From positions 1 through 26,451 of the forward strand of contig DATJQF010000226.1 in NCBI GenBank assembly GCA_035505995.1: a stretch of DNA of 26,451 nucleotides, in the 5' to 3' direction. The DNA is from DATJQF01 sp035505995. GTDB lineage: Bacteria > Bacteroidota > Bacteroidia > Bacteroidales > FEN-979. The translations under genes and the position numbers were made by a program. The notes beneath the pieces were generated by a model. That model searched no databases. It was given only the letters and a program-made list of their open reading frames with translations, and was not told the DNA's origin. The stretch's first letter is position 1, and each line of letters begins with the position of its first letter. Of this stretch, positions 1 to 6,737 are shown piece by piece.

Positions 1-152
1 GAATGAAGATAGACGGTTCCGTCCCGGTATCCGAAATTCATGGGCACCAGGTAAGGTTTTCCCTCCGGATCCGTCATCGCGACATGACAAACCTGGCAGT
101 CACGGATGATCGATTCAATCCCGGCCGGGTCGGTGAGATACCGGTGTTTCAT
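1..152 (-). CDS. Pyridoxamine 5'-phosphate oxidase-like flavin-binding protein (partial, N-terminal part)
   Basis: Only the first 50 codons are present; the gene runs off the left edge. The translation begins MKHRYLTDPAGIESIIRDCQ and continues with a stretch containing CHVAMTD, GKPYLVPMNFGY and DGTVYLH. This is the opening pattern of the split-barrel FMN-binding family that includes NimA-type nitroimidazole reductases and many uncharacterised PNPOx-like proteins: a short helix, then a first strand with C-x-V/L-A, then PYLVPMNFGY. The ATG shares one base with the radA stop codon (TGATG), so it is probably translationally coupled to radA. Members bind FMN or a related cofactor in the cytoplasm; the substrate cannot be told from this fragment. 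Family assignment is fairly sure, specific function is not. Confidence 0.75.
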   Translation of the reverse strand, partial: MKHRYLTDPAGIESIIRDCQVCHVAMTDPEGKPYLVPMNFGYRDGTVYLH

Positions 153-1519
153 CAGTTCCTGAACAGCTGGTGATACAATTCCGAGACTTTCCGGATACCG
201 AGCAGTTTAATCGAGTACTTTCTCTGGGCAATCCCCTTCAGGCTGTAGGCAGAAATATACATCTGCCCGAACCCGAGCTTTTCCGCTTCCGAGATCCTCT
301 GCTCGATCCGGCTGATGGCACGGATCTCCCCGGACAATCCGACTTCTCCGGCAAAGCAGGTTTTACTGTCGACGGGAATATCTTCATTCGAAGAAAGGAT
401 GGCGGCGACCAGGGCGAGGTCGATCGCAGGATCATCCACGCGGATTCCCCCGGCAATGTTCAGAAAAACATCCTTGCTGCCCAGCCGGAAGCCGCATCTT
501 TTTTCCAGCACGGCCAGCAGCATGTTCAGACGCCGGGTATCGAATCCGGTGGCGGAGCGCTGCGGGGTCCCGTAAGCGGCCGAGCTGACCAGGGCCTGCG
601 TTTCGATCAGCATGGGGCGCAATCCTTCCACCATCGCGGCGATGGCGATCCCGCTCATCTCTTCGTCCCGGCGTGATATCAGGATCTCCGACGGGTTAGA
701 GACCTCCCGCAGGCCGGAATCCCGCATCTCGTAGATGCCCAGCTCGGAAGTGGAACCGAACCGGTTCTTGACGGCCCGGAGGATCCGGTAATCGTAATTC
801 CGGTCCCCCTCGAAATTCAGCACCGTATCAACCATATGTTCCAGGATCTTCGGGCCGGCCAGGGTCCCGTCCTTGGTGATATGCCCGATGAGGAATACCG
901 GGGTGCCCGATGCCTTCGAATACTTCTGCATCTCGGCCGCGCATTCCCGGATCTGGGAAACGCTGCCCGCGGAGGATTCGATGAGGTCGGTCTGCAGGGT
1001 CTGGATCGAATCCACGATGATCATGCCGGGCTTAATTTCTTCGACATGCCTGAATACAGACTGTGTATTGGTTTCCGTCAAAAGAAAGCAGTTCTCATTG
1101 GAAGCGCCAAGCCGGTCGGCCCGCATCCGCAGCTGCTGCTCGCTCTCTTCCCCGCTGATATACAGAATTTTCAACCCCTTGCAATGCATCGCCACCTGGA
1201 GCATCAGCGTGGATTTCCCGATCCCCGGATCGCCTCCGATCAGGACCAGCGATCCCGGGACCATTCCTCCTCCGAGCACCCGGTTCAGCTCCTGGTCCGG
1301 AACGGGGATCCGCTTCCCGCTATCGGGGGCCACCTCCGTGATCCTCACCGGCGATCTGGGGGAGGAGAAAACTACGGAGGAAGGCCGGTCCCCTGTTTCC
1401 CGCTCAATCACCTCCTCTACGAATGTATTCCATTCCCCGCAGGTCGGGCACCGGCCCAGCCATTTGGAAGACTGTGCGCCGCAATTCTGGCAAAAGAACA
1501 TGGTTTTTTGCTTTGCCAT
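152..1519 (-). CDS. radA: DNA repair protein RadA
   Basis: Cytoplasmic RecA-like ATPase that helps process recombination intermediates and branch migration. The 455 residues match the usual family length. In order: a C4 zinc finger (Cys10, Cys13, Cys24, Cys27), a RecA-like ATPase core with Walker A GGDPGIGKST at 95-104 and Walker B IIVDS near 167-171, the RadA-specific KNRFG motif at 251-255, and a C-terminal Lon-protease-like domain from about residue 285. The ATG start gives the canonical MAKQKTMFFCQNCG opening. It lies 12 bases downstream of rfaE2 and shares one base with the following PNPOx-like gene, so it appears to sit inside the long minus-strand operon. All key motifs are intact. Confidence 0.97.
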   Translation of the reverse strand: MAKQKTMFFCQNCGAQSSKWLGRCPTCGEWNTFVEEVIERETGDRPSSVVFSSPRSPVRITEVAPDSGKRIPVPDQELNRVLGGGMVPGSLVLIGGDPGIGKSTLMLQVAMHCKGLKILYISGEESEQQLRMRADRLGASNENCFLLTETNTQSVFRHVEEIKPGMIIVDSIQTLQTDLIESSAGSVSQIRECAAEMQKYSKASGTPVFLIGHITKDGTLAGPKILEHMVDTVLNFEGDRNYDYRILRAVKNRFGSTSELGIYEMRDSGLREVSNPSEILISRRDEEMSGIAIAAMVEGLRPMLIETQALVSSAAYGTPQRSATGFDTRRLNMLLAVLEKRCGFRLGSKDVFLNIAGGIRVDDPAIDLALVAAILSSNEDIPVDSKTCFAGEVGLSGEIRAISRIEQRISEAEKLGFGQMYISAYSLKGIAQRKYSIKLLGIRKVSELYHQLFRN

Positions 1520-1531
1520 CGGGAACGGGGA

Positions 1532-2032
1532 TCAGGATTTATGGGACGACAGGATCTTCTTCTCGATGCCGGTAGTGCTGTAGCCGGGGGTAAGTTCGAT
1601 GGTCACGATCCGGCCTCCGGAGGCTTTCACGATATCGTGGCCCACGATCTCTTCGGGGGAATAATCTTTTCCTTTCACCAGGATATCCGGCTCAAGCTGG
1701 CGGATAAGCATATAGGGCGTTTCTTCGTCGAAGAACACCAGCGCATCCACAAACAGCAGGGATGCCAGCACCATAGCCCTTGATTTCTCGTCCATGATCG
1801 GGCGACCGGGCCCTTTGATCTTCTTAATGGAGCGATCAGAGTTCAATCCTACGATCAGCTTGCCGCCCAGGTCTTTCGCCCGGGAAAGGTATTCGACATG
1901 GCCCAGATGCAGCAGATCGAAACAGCCGTTGGTAAAGAGGATCTTATGATTTTGCATTCGCCATACATAGACCTGCTTCAGGATGGATTCCCGGGTGAAG
2001 ATTTTGGCATGAACAACCTCAAGCATTCCCAT
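1532..2032 (-). CDS. rfaE2: D-glycero-beta-D-manno-heptose 1-phosphate adenylyltransferase (RfaE2 type)
   Basis: Transfers AMP from ATP to heptose 1-phosphate, giving ADP-heptose for lipopolysaccharide or other heptose-containing glycans. This is the stand-alone nucleotidyltransferase half of HldE, a cytidylyltransferase-like fold. The nucleotide-binding motif TNGCFDLLHLGH is at residues 34-45, followed by VGLNSDRS, KIKGPGRPI and, further on, LVKGKDY and EEIVGHD, all typical of RfaE2. The 166-residue length fits the stand-alone form; no kinase domain (RfaE1) is in the window. The start overlaps the end of the flippase-like gene by 14 bases, and a second Met at residue 3 is an alternative start. 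The envelope-biogenesis neighbour upstream is consistent with a glycan role. Confidence 0.93.
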   Translation of the reverse strand: MGMLEVVHAKIFTRESILKQVYVWRMQNHKILFTNGCFDLLHLGHVEYLSRAKDLGGKLIVGLNSDRSIKKIKGPGRPIMDEKSRAMVLASLLFVDALVFFDEETPYMLIRQLEPDILVKGKDYSPEEIVGHDIVKASGGRIVTIELTPGYSTTGIEKKILSSHKS

Positions 2033-3062
2033 CGGCTTGTTTGTTAAAGGTAAGCAACAGCAACGCGATCCCGCCCACCACCAGGATCATGGCAGTCTGG
2101 GCAGTCCATGCGATCCATCCCAGCGCCAGTCCCGTTGGCTTCAGCACCCCGTAGAGCAGCAGGGTCTCCTGGACGATCGCCGGGTAGAGCCCGATGCCCC
2201 CGGGGGTGATCATGATCCCGATGCTGCCCAGGACCAGTGCCGACAGACCGGCGCCGACCGAAAGGAAGCTTGTTCCTTCGAAACAGAAGAAGCAGACATA
2301 CAGCATCAGGAAATAGAGAAGCCAGATCGACAGTGTATATAGCACGAACCAGACCGGCTTGCGGATCTGGCCCAGCGATTTCAATCCTTCCCAGAATCCC
2401 AGGACGATGTTGCGGATCTGCTGATAAATACGGGTGTGGGCGATCTGTTTCCGGAGGAGGATAAAAGCCGTCACCAGGATCAGCAGGACTCCGAGTATGG
2501 CCAGTAGCAGCAACCGGTAGGAGGCAGGATTGCTGAATTTACCCATGATCTGCGGATAAACCTTCGTATCGAGATAATTCCGGATGGTCCCGATCTGGGT
2601 CAGGATCATCACCACGAACAGGAGGAAGAACATCATCATGTCGATCGCCCTTTCCGTGATCACGGTTCCGAAGGATTTCTGGAACGGGATCTTCTCGTAC
2701 CGGGCAAGGATCCCGCACCGGGTCACTTCACCGAGCCGGGGAAAGGCCAGGTTGGCAAAATACCCGATCATCACCGCGTAAAAAGTGTTTTTCACGGAAG
2801 GCTGATACCCCATCGGCTCCAGGAAGATCCTCCAGCGGAGGCTGCGCAGGATATGGCTGAAGATCCCCAGGACGATCGCCAGGACCACCCAGTTGTATTG
2901 TGCAATGCGGAACGAATGCAGGATCTGGCCCCTTTCTGACGGAGTGAGGTTTTTCAGCGATAGCCAGATAATCGTGATCCCCAGCCCGAGAAAGAAAAGG
3001 AATTTAAGGAAAGTAAAGATCTTTTTCCTTACCGGGGTGTCTTCACTGAAGAAGAAGGCCAT
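2019..3062 (-). CDS. Flippase-like integral membrane protein (UPF0104 / LPG synthase transmembrane-region family)
   Basis: A polytopic inner-membrane protein of 347 residues with roughly eight hydrophobic segments, for example around 17-35, 58-75, 90-110, 135-155, 180-205, 235-260, 275-300 and 310-340. It resembles the transmembrane half of lysylphosphatidylglycerol synthase (PF03706), with the characteristic SLRWRIFLEPMGY-type segment after the second helix, FANLAFPRLGEVTRCGIL, and a late ITPGGIGLYPAIVQE motif. No catalytic lysyl-transferase domain is attached. Family members are often called putative lipid or glycan flippases, but few have a proven substrate. Its ATG overlaps the panD stop by one base and its end overlaps rfaE2, suggesting coupled translation. 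Confidence 0.85.
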   Translation of the reverse strand: MAFFFSEDTPVRKKIFTFLKFLFFLGLGITIIWLSLKNLTPSERGQILHSFRIAQYNWVVLAIVLGIFSHILRSLRWRIFLEPMGYQPSVKNTFYAVMIGYFANLAFPRLGEVTRCGILARYEKIPFQKSFGTVITERAIDMMMFFLLFVVMILTQIGTIRNYLDTKVYPQIMGKFSNPASYRLLLLAILGVLLILVTAFILLRKQIAHTRIYQQIRNIVLGFWEGLKSLGQIRKPVWFVLYTLSIWLLYFLMLYVCFFCFEGTSFLSVGAGLSALVLGSIGIMITPGGIGLYPAIVQETLLLYGVLKPTGLALGWIAWTAQTAMILVVGGIALLLLTFNKQADGNA

Positions 3063-3430
3063 TATTTTGACTTTTTACTCTTCGGAAGCTGATTTTTCCT
3101 GTCGGGGAACACCAGGGCGGGCTTGAACTTTTTTGCCTGGTCAAATTCCATGATCGCATAAGAGGCAACGATGATCACATCCCCCGGCATGAATCTCCTC
3201 GCAGCAGCCCCGTTCAGGCAGATGATCCCGCTGCCCTTTTTCCCTTTGATCACATAGGTCTCGATCCGGTCCCCGTTATTGATGTTAAGTACGTGAACCT
3301 TCTCATTCTCAATTATATTCGCAGCTTCCATCAGCTTTTCATCGATCGTGATGCTGCCCACATAATTGATATTGGCCTCGGTGACCGTTGCCCGGTGGAT
3401 TTTCGATTTCAGAACTTCAATCTGCATCAT
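3062..3430 (-). CDS. panD: Aspartate 1-decarboxylase
   Basis: Makes beta-alanine from L-aspartate for pantothenate synthesis. The proenzyme cleaves itself between Gly and Ser to create a pyruvoyl cofactor; the cleavage site is visible in NYVGSITID (Gly25-Ser26 counted from the first Met). The active-site lysine lies in VLKSKIHRATVTEA and the arginine in NGDRIETYVIKG; the GAAARRF and PGDVIIVASYA motifs follow. Two ATG codons are adjacent. Starting at the second (3427) places the cleavage at Gly24-Ser25, as in E. coli PanD, so 3427 may be the true start. It follows panC by 9 bases, together forming the panC-panD pair, and a TAnnTTTG box lies across the panC stop codon immediately upstream. Confidence 0.96.
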   Translation of the reverse strand: MMQIEVLKSKIHRATVTEANINYVGSITIDEKLMEAANIIENEKVHVLNINNGDRIETYVIKGKKGSGIICLNGAAARRFMPGDVIIVASYAIMEFDQAKKFKPALVFPDRKNQLPKSKKSK

Positions 3431-3434
3431 GCCG

Positions 3435-3442
3435 CAAAGTTA
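3435..3442 (-). promoter_or_regulatory. panD: Candidate -7 promoter box for panD (TAACTTTG)
   Basis: Read on the minus strand the sequence is TAACTTTG, a perfect match to the Bacteroidota -7 consensus TAnnTTTG. It overlaps the end of panC and lies only four bases before the first panD ATG. If transcription begins about five to eight bases after the box, the mRNA would start at or near one of the two adjacent panD ATG codons. I see no clear -33 TTG. Confidence 0.5.
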
Positions 3443-4291
3443 AACAAAAAGTTCCATATTATCGATCAGCCTTACCTCTCCGAGAAAAACCGCAAGGCAG
3501 GCGATGGCCTTAACTTCATTTCCGATTTGGCCGACCGGGAGCAGGGTTTCGGCATCCGCGATCTCGAAATATTCGGCCCTGAATTCCGGACGCCCGGAGA
3601 ATCGATTTAATGCCAGCTCCTTAAGCTCTCCCACGGCCAGTTCTCCCGCCTTATCTTTTACTTCTCGGAGCACCTCGTAGATAAACGGGGCGGCCTTTCG
3701 CTCCCCGATGGTCAGCCGGAGGTTCCGGGAGCTCATGGCCAGTCCGTCCGGTTCCCGGACGATCGGGCAGGGGACGATCTCCACGGGGATCTTCAGCGCA
3801 TCCACCATCTTTTTGACAATCAGCAGCTGCTGGTAATCTTTTTTGCCGAAGTAGGATCGGTCGGGACCGATAATATCAAAAAACCTTTTCACTACCGTGG
3901 CGACTCCCTTGAAATGGCCGGGCCGGTATTTGCCTTCGAGGATCCGGTCGAGGTAACCGAAATCGACCGGCGGGGATTCCGCTTTACCTCCGGGATAGAT
4001 TTCTTCCGCTTCGGGGGTGAATACGAGATCGCAGCCTTCTTTCTCCAGCAGCGCCAGATCCTGCTTCAGGCTCCTCGGGTATTTCTCCAGGTCGCGCGGG
4101 TTATTGAACTGAATGGGGTTCACGAAAATACTGCAGAGGGTAAGGCCGTTCTCCGCGCGGGATCTGCGGATGATCGACAGGTGTCCTTCATGAAGCGCTC
4201 CCATCGTAGGAACAAATCCGACCGACCTGCCTTCGCCGCGCTCTTTCCGGAGAACCTTCTGCAGATCCCGGATATGGGAGAGAACCCTCAT
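3440..4291 (-). CDS. panC: Pantothenate synthetase (pantoate--beta-alanine ligase)
   Basis: Joins pantoate and beta-alanine with ATP hydrolysis to AMP, giving pantothenate, the CoA precursor. The 283 residues match the family. Motifs seen: PTMGALHEGHLSI at about 28-40 (the HIGH-type nucleotide-binding loop), FVNPIQFN at 56-63, GHFKGVATVVKRFF, YFGKKDYQQL, and the KMSKS-like loop GLAMSSRN. It starts three bases after the thioredoxin-like gene ends and is followed nine bases later by panD. PanB, which makes the pantoate precursor, is encoded elsewhere in the window on the same strand (21400-22221), so the pathway genes are split. Nothing unusual in the active site. Confidence 0.97.
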   Translation of the reverse strand: MRVLSHIRDLQKVLRKERGEGRSVGFVPTMGALHEGHLSIIRRSRAENGLTLCSIFVNPIQFNNPRDLEKYPRSLKQDLALLEKEGCDLVFTPEAEEIYPGGKAESPPVDFGYLDRILEGKYRPGHFKGVATVVKRFFDIIGPDRSYFGKKDYQQLLIVKKMVDALKIPVEIVPCPIVREPDGLAMSSRNLRLTIGERKAAPFIYEVLREVKDKAGELAVGELKELALNRFSGRPEFRAEYFEIADAETLLPVGQIGNEVKAIACLAVFLGEVRLIDNMELFV

Positions 4292-4294
4292 GAT

Positions 4295-4813
4295 CTATTT
4301 CTGAATGATCCTTAGCAGGTCTTTCTCCAGCGTTTCCGTGGGCGATTCGACGATCCGCCCTTCCTCCATCCCTTTCCGGTACACGATGAACGTCGGGACC
4401 TTTTCAAGGCTCTTTCCTTCCAGGGATACCGGTCCGCCCTTTTTGCTCTTATCCACGCAAACCAGCGTGAGCTTATCCGCTGGAAATCCTGCATTATCCA
4501 GTATTTTATAGAATCTGCCCACCTGCTCCTTGCTGTCCCCGCACCAGGTGGCCATCACGATCAGGATCTCGGTCCCGGCGATATTCCTCCGGATCTGGCC
4601 GGCGATCTCCGGGTCTTCCTGGTAATGATCGTATTCATCCTTGAAATACTGTCCGAATATTTCGCCGTTCAATCCTTCCCGGTTGCACAGGCCGATCAGG
4701 ATTTGCTGCTTGGCGGCAGTATCGTAACGGGTTTCGTTCAGGGAACCCTGCTGGGCAAACAGCGGGAGCGCCGAAGTCAGAAAGACCATCAGAGTAAGGA
4801 ATGTTTTGTTCAT
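4295..4813 (-). CDS. Exported thioredoxin-like protein with a single-cysteine WCGDS site
   Basis: 172 residues. A signal peptide is clear: a Lys near the N-terminus, a hydrophobic core LTLMVFLTSALPLF, and likely cleavage after Ala20 before QQG. The mature part has a thioredoxin-fold pattern: a strand ILIVMATW, the active-site position WCGDSKEQ (Cys91-Gly-Asp-Ser94), and a cis-proline turn KVPTFIVYRKG around Pro140. The resolving cysteine of the usual CxxC is a serine here. Other cysteines are at 43 and 119. It is therefore probably a periplasmic monothiol thioredoxin-like protein rather than a classical oxidoreductase; the target is unknown. It lies 32 bases after the response regulator and three before panC. 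Confidence 0.8.
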   Translation of the reverse strand: MNKTFLTLMVFLTSALPLFAQQGSLNETRYDTAAKQQILIGLCNREGLNGEIFGQYFKDEYDHYQEDPEIAGQIRRNIAGTEILIVMATWCGDSKEQVGRFYKILDNAGFPADKLTLVCVDKSKKGGPVSLEGKSLEKVPTFIVYRKGMEEGRIVESPTETLEKDLLRIIQK

Positions 4814-4845
4814 GGCGGTTTGGTTTAGAGAGTTAATGAAGAAGG

Positions 4846-5508
4846 TTACAGTTCGATGAGTTTACTTCTGATCGCGAACTTAACAAGTTCTACGGTGGAC
4901 TTCAGCCCGAGTTTCTTCATGACATGGTTTTTATGGGTCTCTACCGTCCGGATGCTGATCTGCAGCTTTTCCCCGATCTCCGAATTGCTGAACCCTTCGG
5001 CGGAGAGCCGGATGACCTCCTTTTCCCGGTCGGAGAGCGTGACTGCTGTCCGCTCCCTGGCCTGGGAAGGCTCCAGGTTGTTGCGAAGATAGCTTTTCAG
5101 CAGGATCCGGGAGATATCCTTCCCGAAGAATTCCTCTCCCCGGTACACGGAATAGATGGCCTCGACGAGCTCGTTCCGGGAGGTGTTCTTCGGAACATAG
5201 CCCTTCGCTCCGGCTCTTACCGCGCTTAATACGAATTCCTCGCCGGTATGCATCGAAAGCACCAGGATCTTCACTTCAGGGTATTCCTTGGCAACGATCC
5301 GGATGATCTCGATACCGGAGATATCCGGCAGGGAAAGATCCAGCACGACCAGGTCGGGCGTGCCGCTTTTAAGCCGGTCGAGGAGCTCCTGCCCGTTGGC
5401 CGCTTCCCCCGCTATTTTTATATCGGGGATCCCCCCGAGCAGGGCTTTCAGGCCATCCCTGACCAGGTCATGATCGTCGGCCAGGAAGATCCGGATGGGA
5501 TCGGTCAT
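4846..5508 (-). CDS. NarL/FixJ-family response regulator
   Basis: Cytoplasmic DNA-binding response regulator, 220 residues. The receiver domain (about 1-120) has acidic residues Asp11-Asp12, the phospho-acceptor Asp57 in VVLDLSLPD, the switch Ser85 in LVLSMHT, and Lys107 in GYVPKNTS. The C-terminal LuxR-type helix-turn-helix (about 157-220) shows LSDREKEVIRL, the recognition region EIGEKLQISIRTVETHKNHV and KLGLKSTVELVKFA. Its ATG overlaps the stop of the preceding kinase gene by four bases (ATGA), so the two are translationally coupled and almost certainly cognate partners. Target genes are unknown; the adjacent flavodoxin and downstream operon are candidates only by proximity. Confidence 0.95.
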   Translation of the reverse strand: MTDPIRIFLADDHDLVRDGLKALLGGIPDIKIAGEAANGQELLDRLKSGTPDLVVLDLSLPDISGIEIIRIVAKEYPEVKILVLSMHTGEEFVLSAVRAGAKGYVPKNTSRNELVEAIYSVYRGEEFFGKDISRILLKSYLRNNLEPSQARERTAVTLSDREKEVIRLSAEGFSNSEIGEKLQISIRTVETHKNHVMKKLGLKSTVELVKFAIRSKLIEL

Positions 5509-6200
5509 GGGAACAGGGGTATTAGTACGCTGACCAGGGTTCCTTTTCCCGTTCCGGATTCAAGCTCCAGCTTTCCCTGGAGCAGCTTGACCCGGTCCCG
5601 GATGTTCTGCAATCCGTGGCCGGAATCGGAGGGATATCTTTTTACATCGAATCCTTTCCCGTCGTCCCTGACCGTCAGTCGGATCCGTTCTTTCTCGCGG
5701 TCCAGCCGCACCCACACTTCCCCTGCCTGGGCATGCTTCACGATGTTGTGCAAGGCTTCCTGGACGATCCGGTACAGGTAGGTGGCAACCTTCTTGCCGA
5801 GGTTGCCTGCCTCTCCGCTGAACTCGAAATGGATCTTCAGCCGGGCATTTTCCCCCGTATCGAGGCAAAGGTTCCGAAGGGCGATCACGATGCCGAACTC
5901 ATCCAGGACGGCGGGCGCCAGGTCGGTGGAGATCCGGCGGATCTCGTCGATAATGCGGTCGAAGCGGCCCTGGATCTTGTCCAGCGAGTCTTTGATCTCC
6001 TGCTCTTCCATGAAGGACAGGCTGTCGAGCTGCATGCGGATCGCGATCAGCGACTGCCCGATCCCGTCGTGAAGCTCCCTCGACAACCGCTGCCGCTCGA
6101 TCTCCTGGCCATCGATCAGCGATCTCAGCTCCCTGCTGGATTCCCTCCGGCGGGGGTTCTGCTTCTCACCCGAATTTTTGCTATTTTTGGCATCAGCCAT
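5505..6200 (-). CDS. Cytosolic sensor histidine kinase (HisKA_3 type) without a visible sensor domain
   Basis: 231 residues; partner of the following NarL-type regulator. The dimerisation/phospho-acceptor segment has ERQRLSRELHDGIGQSL with His44, diagnostic of the NarX/DegS-like HisKA_3 class. The HATPase domain follows, with the N-box YRIVQEALHNIVKHA (Asn152), DDGKGF at 179-184 and GHGLQNI at 194-200. The first 33 residues are polar and rich in Lys, Arg and Ser. There is no membrane segment, PAS, GAF or TPR domain, so either the signal is sensed by a partner or through the N-terminal helix. It ends with a four-base overlap into the regulator gene. The start codon lies four bases from a TAnnTTTG box, so the mRNA may be nearly leaderless. 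Confidence 0.92.
   Translation of the reverse strand: MADAKNSKNSGEKQNPRRRESSRELRSLIDGQEIERQRLSRELHDGIGQSLIAIRMQLDSLSFMEEQEIKDSLDKIQGRFDRIIDEIRRISTDLAPAVLDEFGIVIALRNLCLDTGENARLKIHFEFSGEAGNLGKKVATYLYRIVQEALHNIVKHAQAGEVWVRLDREKERIRLTVRDDGKGFDVKRYPSDSGHGLQNIRDRVKLLQGKLELESGTGKGTLVSVLIPLFP
6182..6189 (+). promoter_or_regulatory. fldA: Candidate -7 promoter box for the flavodoxin gene (TATTTTTG)
   Basis: TATTTTTG matches TAnnTTTG and lies about 41 bases before the flavodoxin ATG, leaving a leader of roughly 30-35 bases. The box is inside the first codons of the opposite-strand kinase gene. No clear -33 TTG at the expected spacing, so support rests on the -7 match and position. Confidence 0.5.
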
Positions 6201-6204
6201 GGTT

Positions 6205-6212
6205 CAAACATA
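6205..6212 (-). promoter_or_regulatory. Candidate -7 promoter box for the kinase/regulator operon (TATGTTTG)
   Basis: On the minus strand TATGTTTG matches TAnnTTTG and is separated from the kinase ATG by only four bases (AACC). A start site about five to eight bases after the box would place the mRNA 5' end at the ATG itself. It faces the flavodoxin promoter at 6182-6189, and the two polymerase footprints would overlap. Confidence 0.5.
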
Positions 6213-6230
6213 CTAAAAATACAGGCGCCT

Positions 6231-6737
6231 ATGTCAAAGATCGGGATATTTTATGGTTCAACGACCGGTAACACCGAAAAGGTGGCCGGCTTGATACAGA
6301 AAGAGTTCGGGCCTGGAAATGCAGACCTGTTCAACGTGGATATCACCGAGCGGAAGGAGGTCGAAAAATACCCCTACCTCATTTTCGGGATCTCCACCTG
6401 GGGGGTGAGCGATCTGCAGGATGATTTTGAGGACTTTATGGATGTTCTCGAGGACATCGATTATACCGGGAGGAAAGTAGCCCTTTTCGGACTGGGGGAC
6501 CAGAGCACCTATACCGAATCGTTCGTAGATGCGATGGGCATCGTATACGACCGGCTGAAGAATCTGGGGGCGAAGATCGTCGGCCTGGTTTCCCGGGAAG
6601 GATATTCCTTTGAAGATTCGATGGCGCTGGTGAACGGCAAGCTGGCCGGGCTGGCGCTGGACGAGGATTTCGAGAGCCACCTCACGGAGGAGCGCATAAG
6701 AAAATGGGTGAATGACCTTAAAAAAGAATTCGTATGA
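6231..6737 (+). CDS. fldA: Flavodoxin (long-chain, FldA type)
   Basis: Small FMN-binding electron carrier that can replace ferredoxin under iron limitation. The 168 residues begin SKIGIFYGSTTGNTEKVA, containing the FMN phosphate-binding loop GSTTGNT at 9-15. Isoalloxazine-binding loops follow: FGISTWGVSDLQDDFEDF and GLGDQSTYTESFVDAMG. The length and the segment before LVSREGYSFEDS indicate the long-chain class. The open frame extends far upstream antisense to the kinase gene, but the conserved N-terminus fixes the ATG at 6231. Its stop overlaps the aminopeptidase start by four bases. It reads away from the kinase/regulator operon, with a possible shared promoter region. Confidence 0.95.
   Translation: MSKIGIFYGSTTGNTEKVAGLIQKEFGPGNADLFNVDITERKEVEKYPYLIFGISTWGVSDLQDDFEDFMDVLEDIDYTGRKVALFGLGDQSTYTESFVDAMGIVYDRLKNLGAKIVGLVSREGYSFEDSMALVNGKLAGLALDEDFESHLTEERIRKWVNDLKKEFV

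Noticed and set aside
836..1783. Open frame of about 315 codons on the plus strand
   Set aside because: Antisense to radA and rfaE2, both with intact family motifs.
5616..6230. Extended N-terminus of flavodoxin
   Set aside because: The upstream part is antisense to the kinase; the conserved flavodoxin start SKIGIFYGSTTGNT fixes the ATG at 6231.
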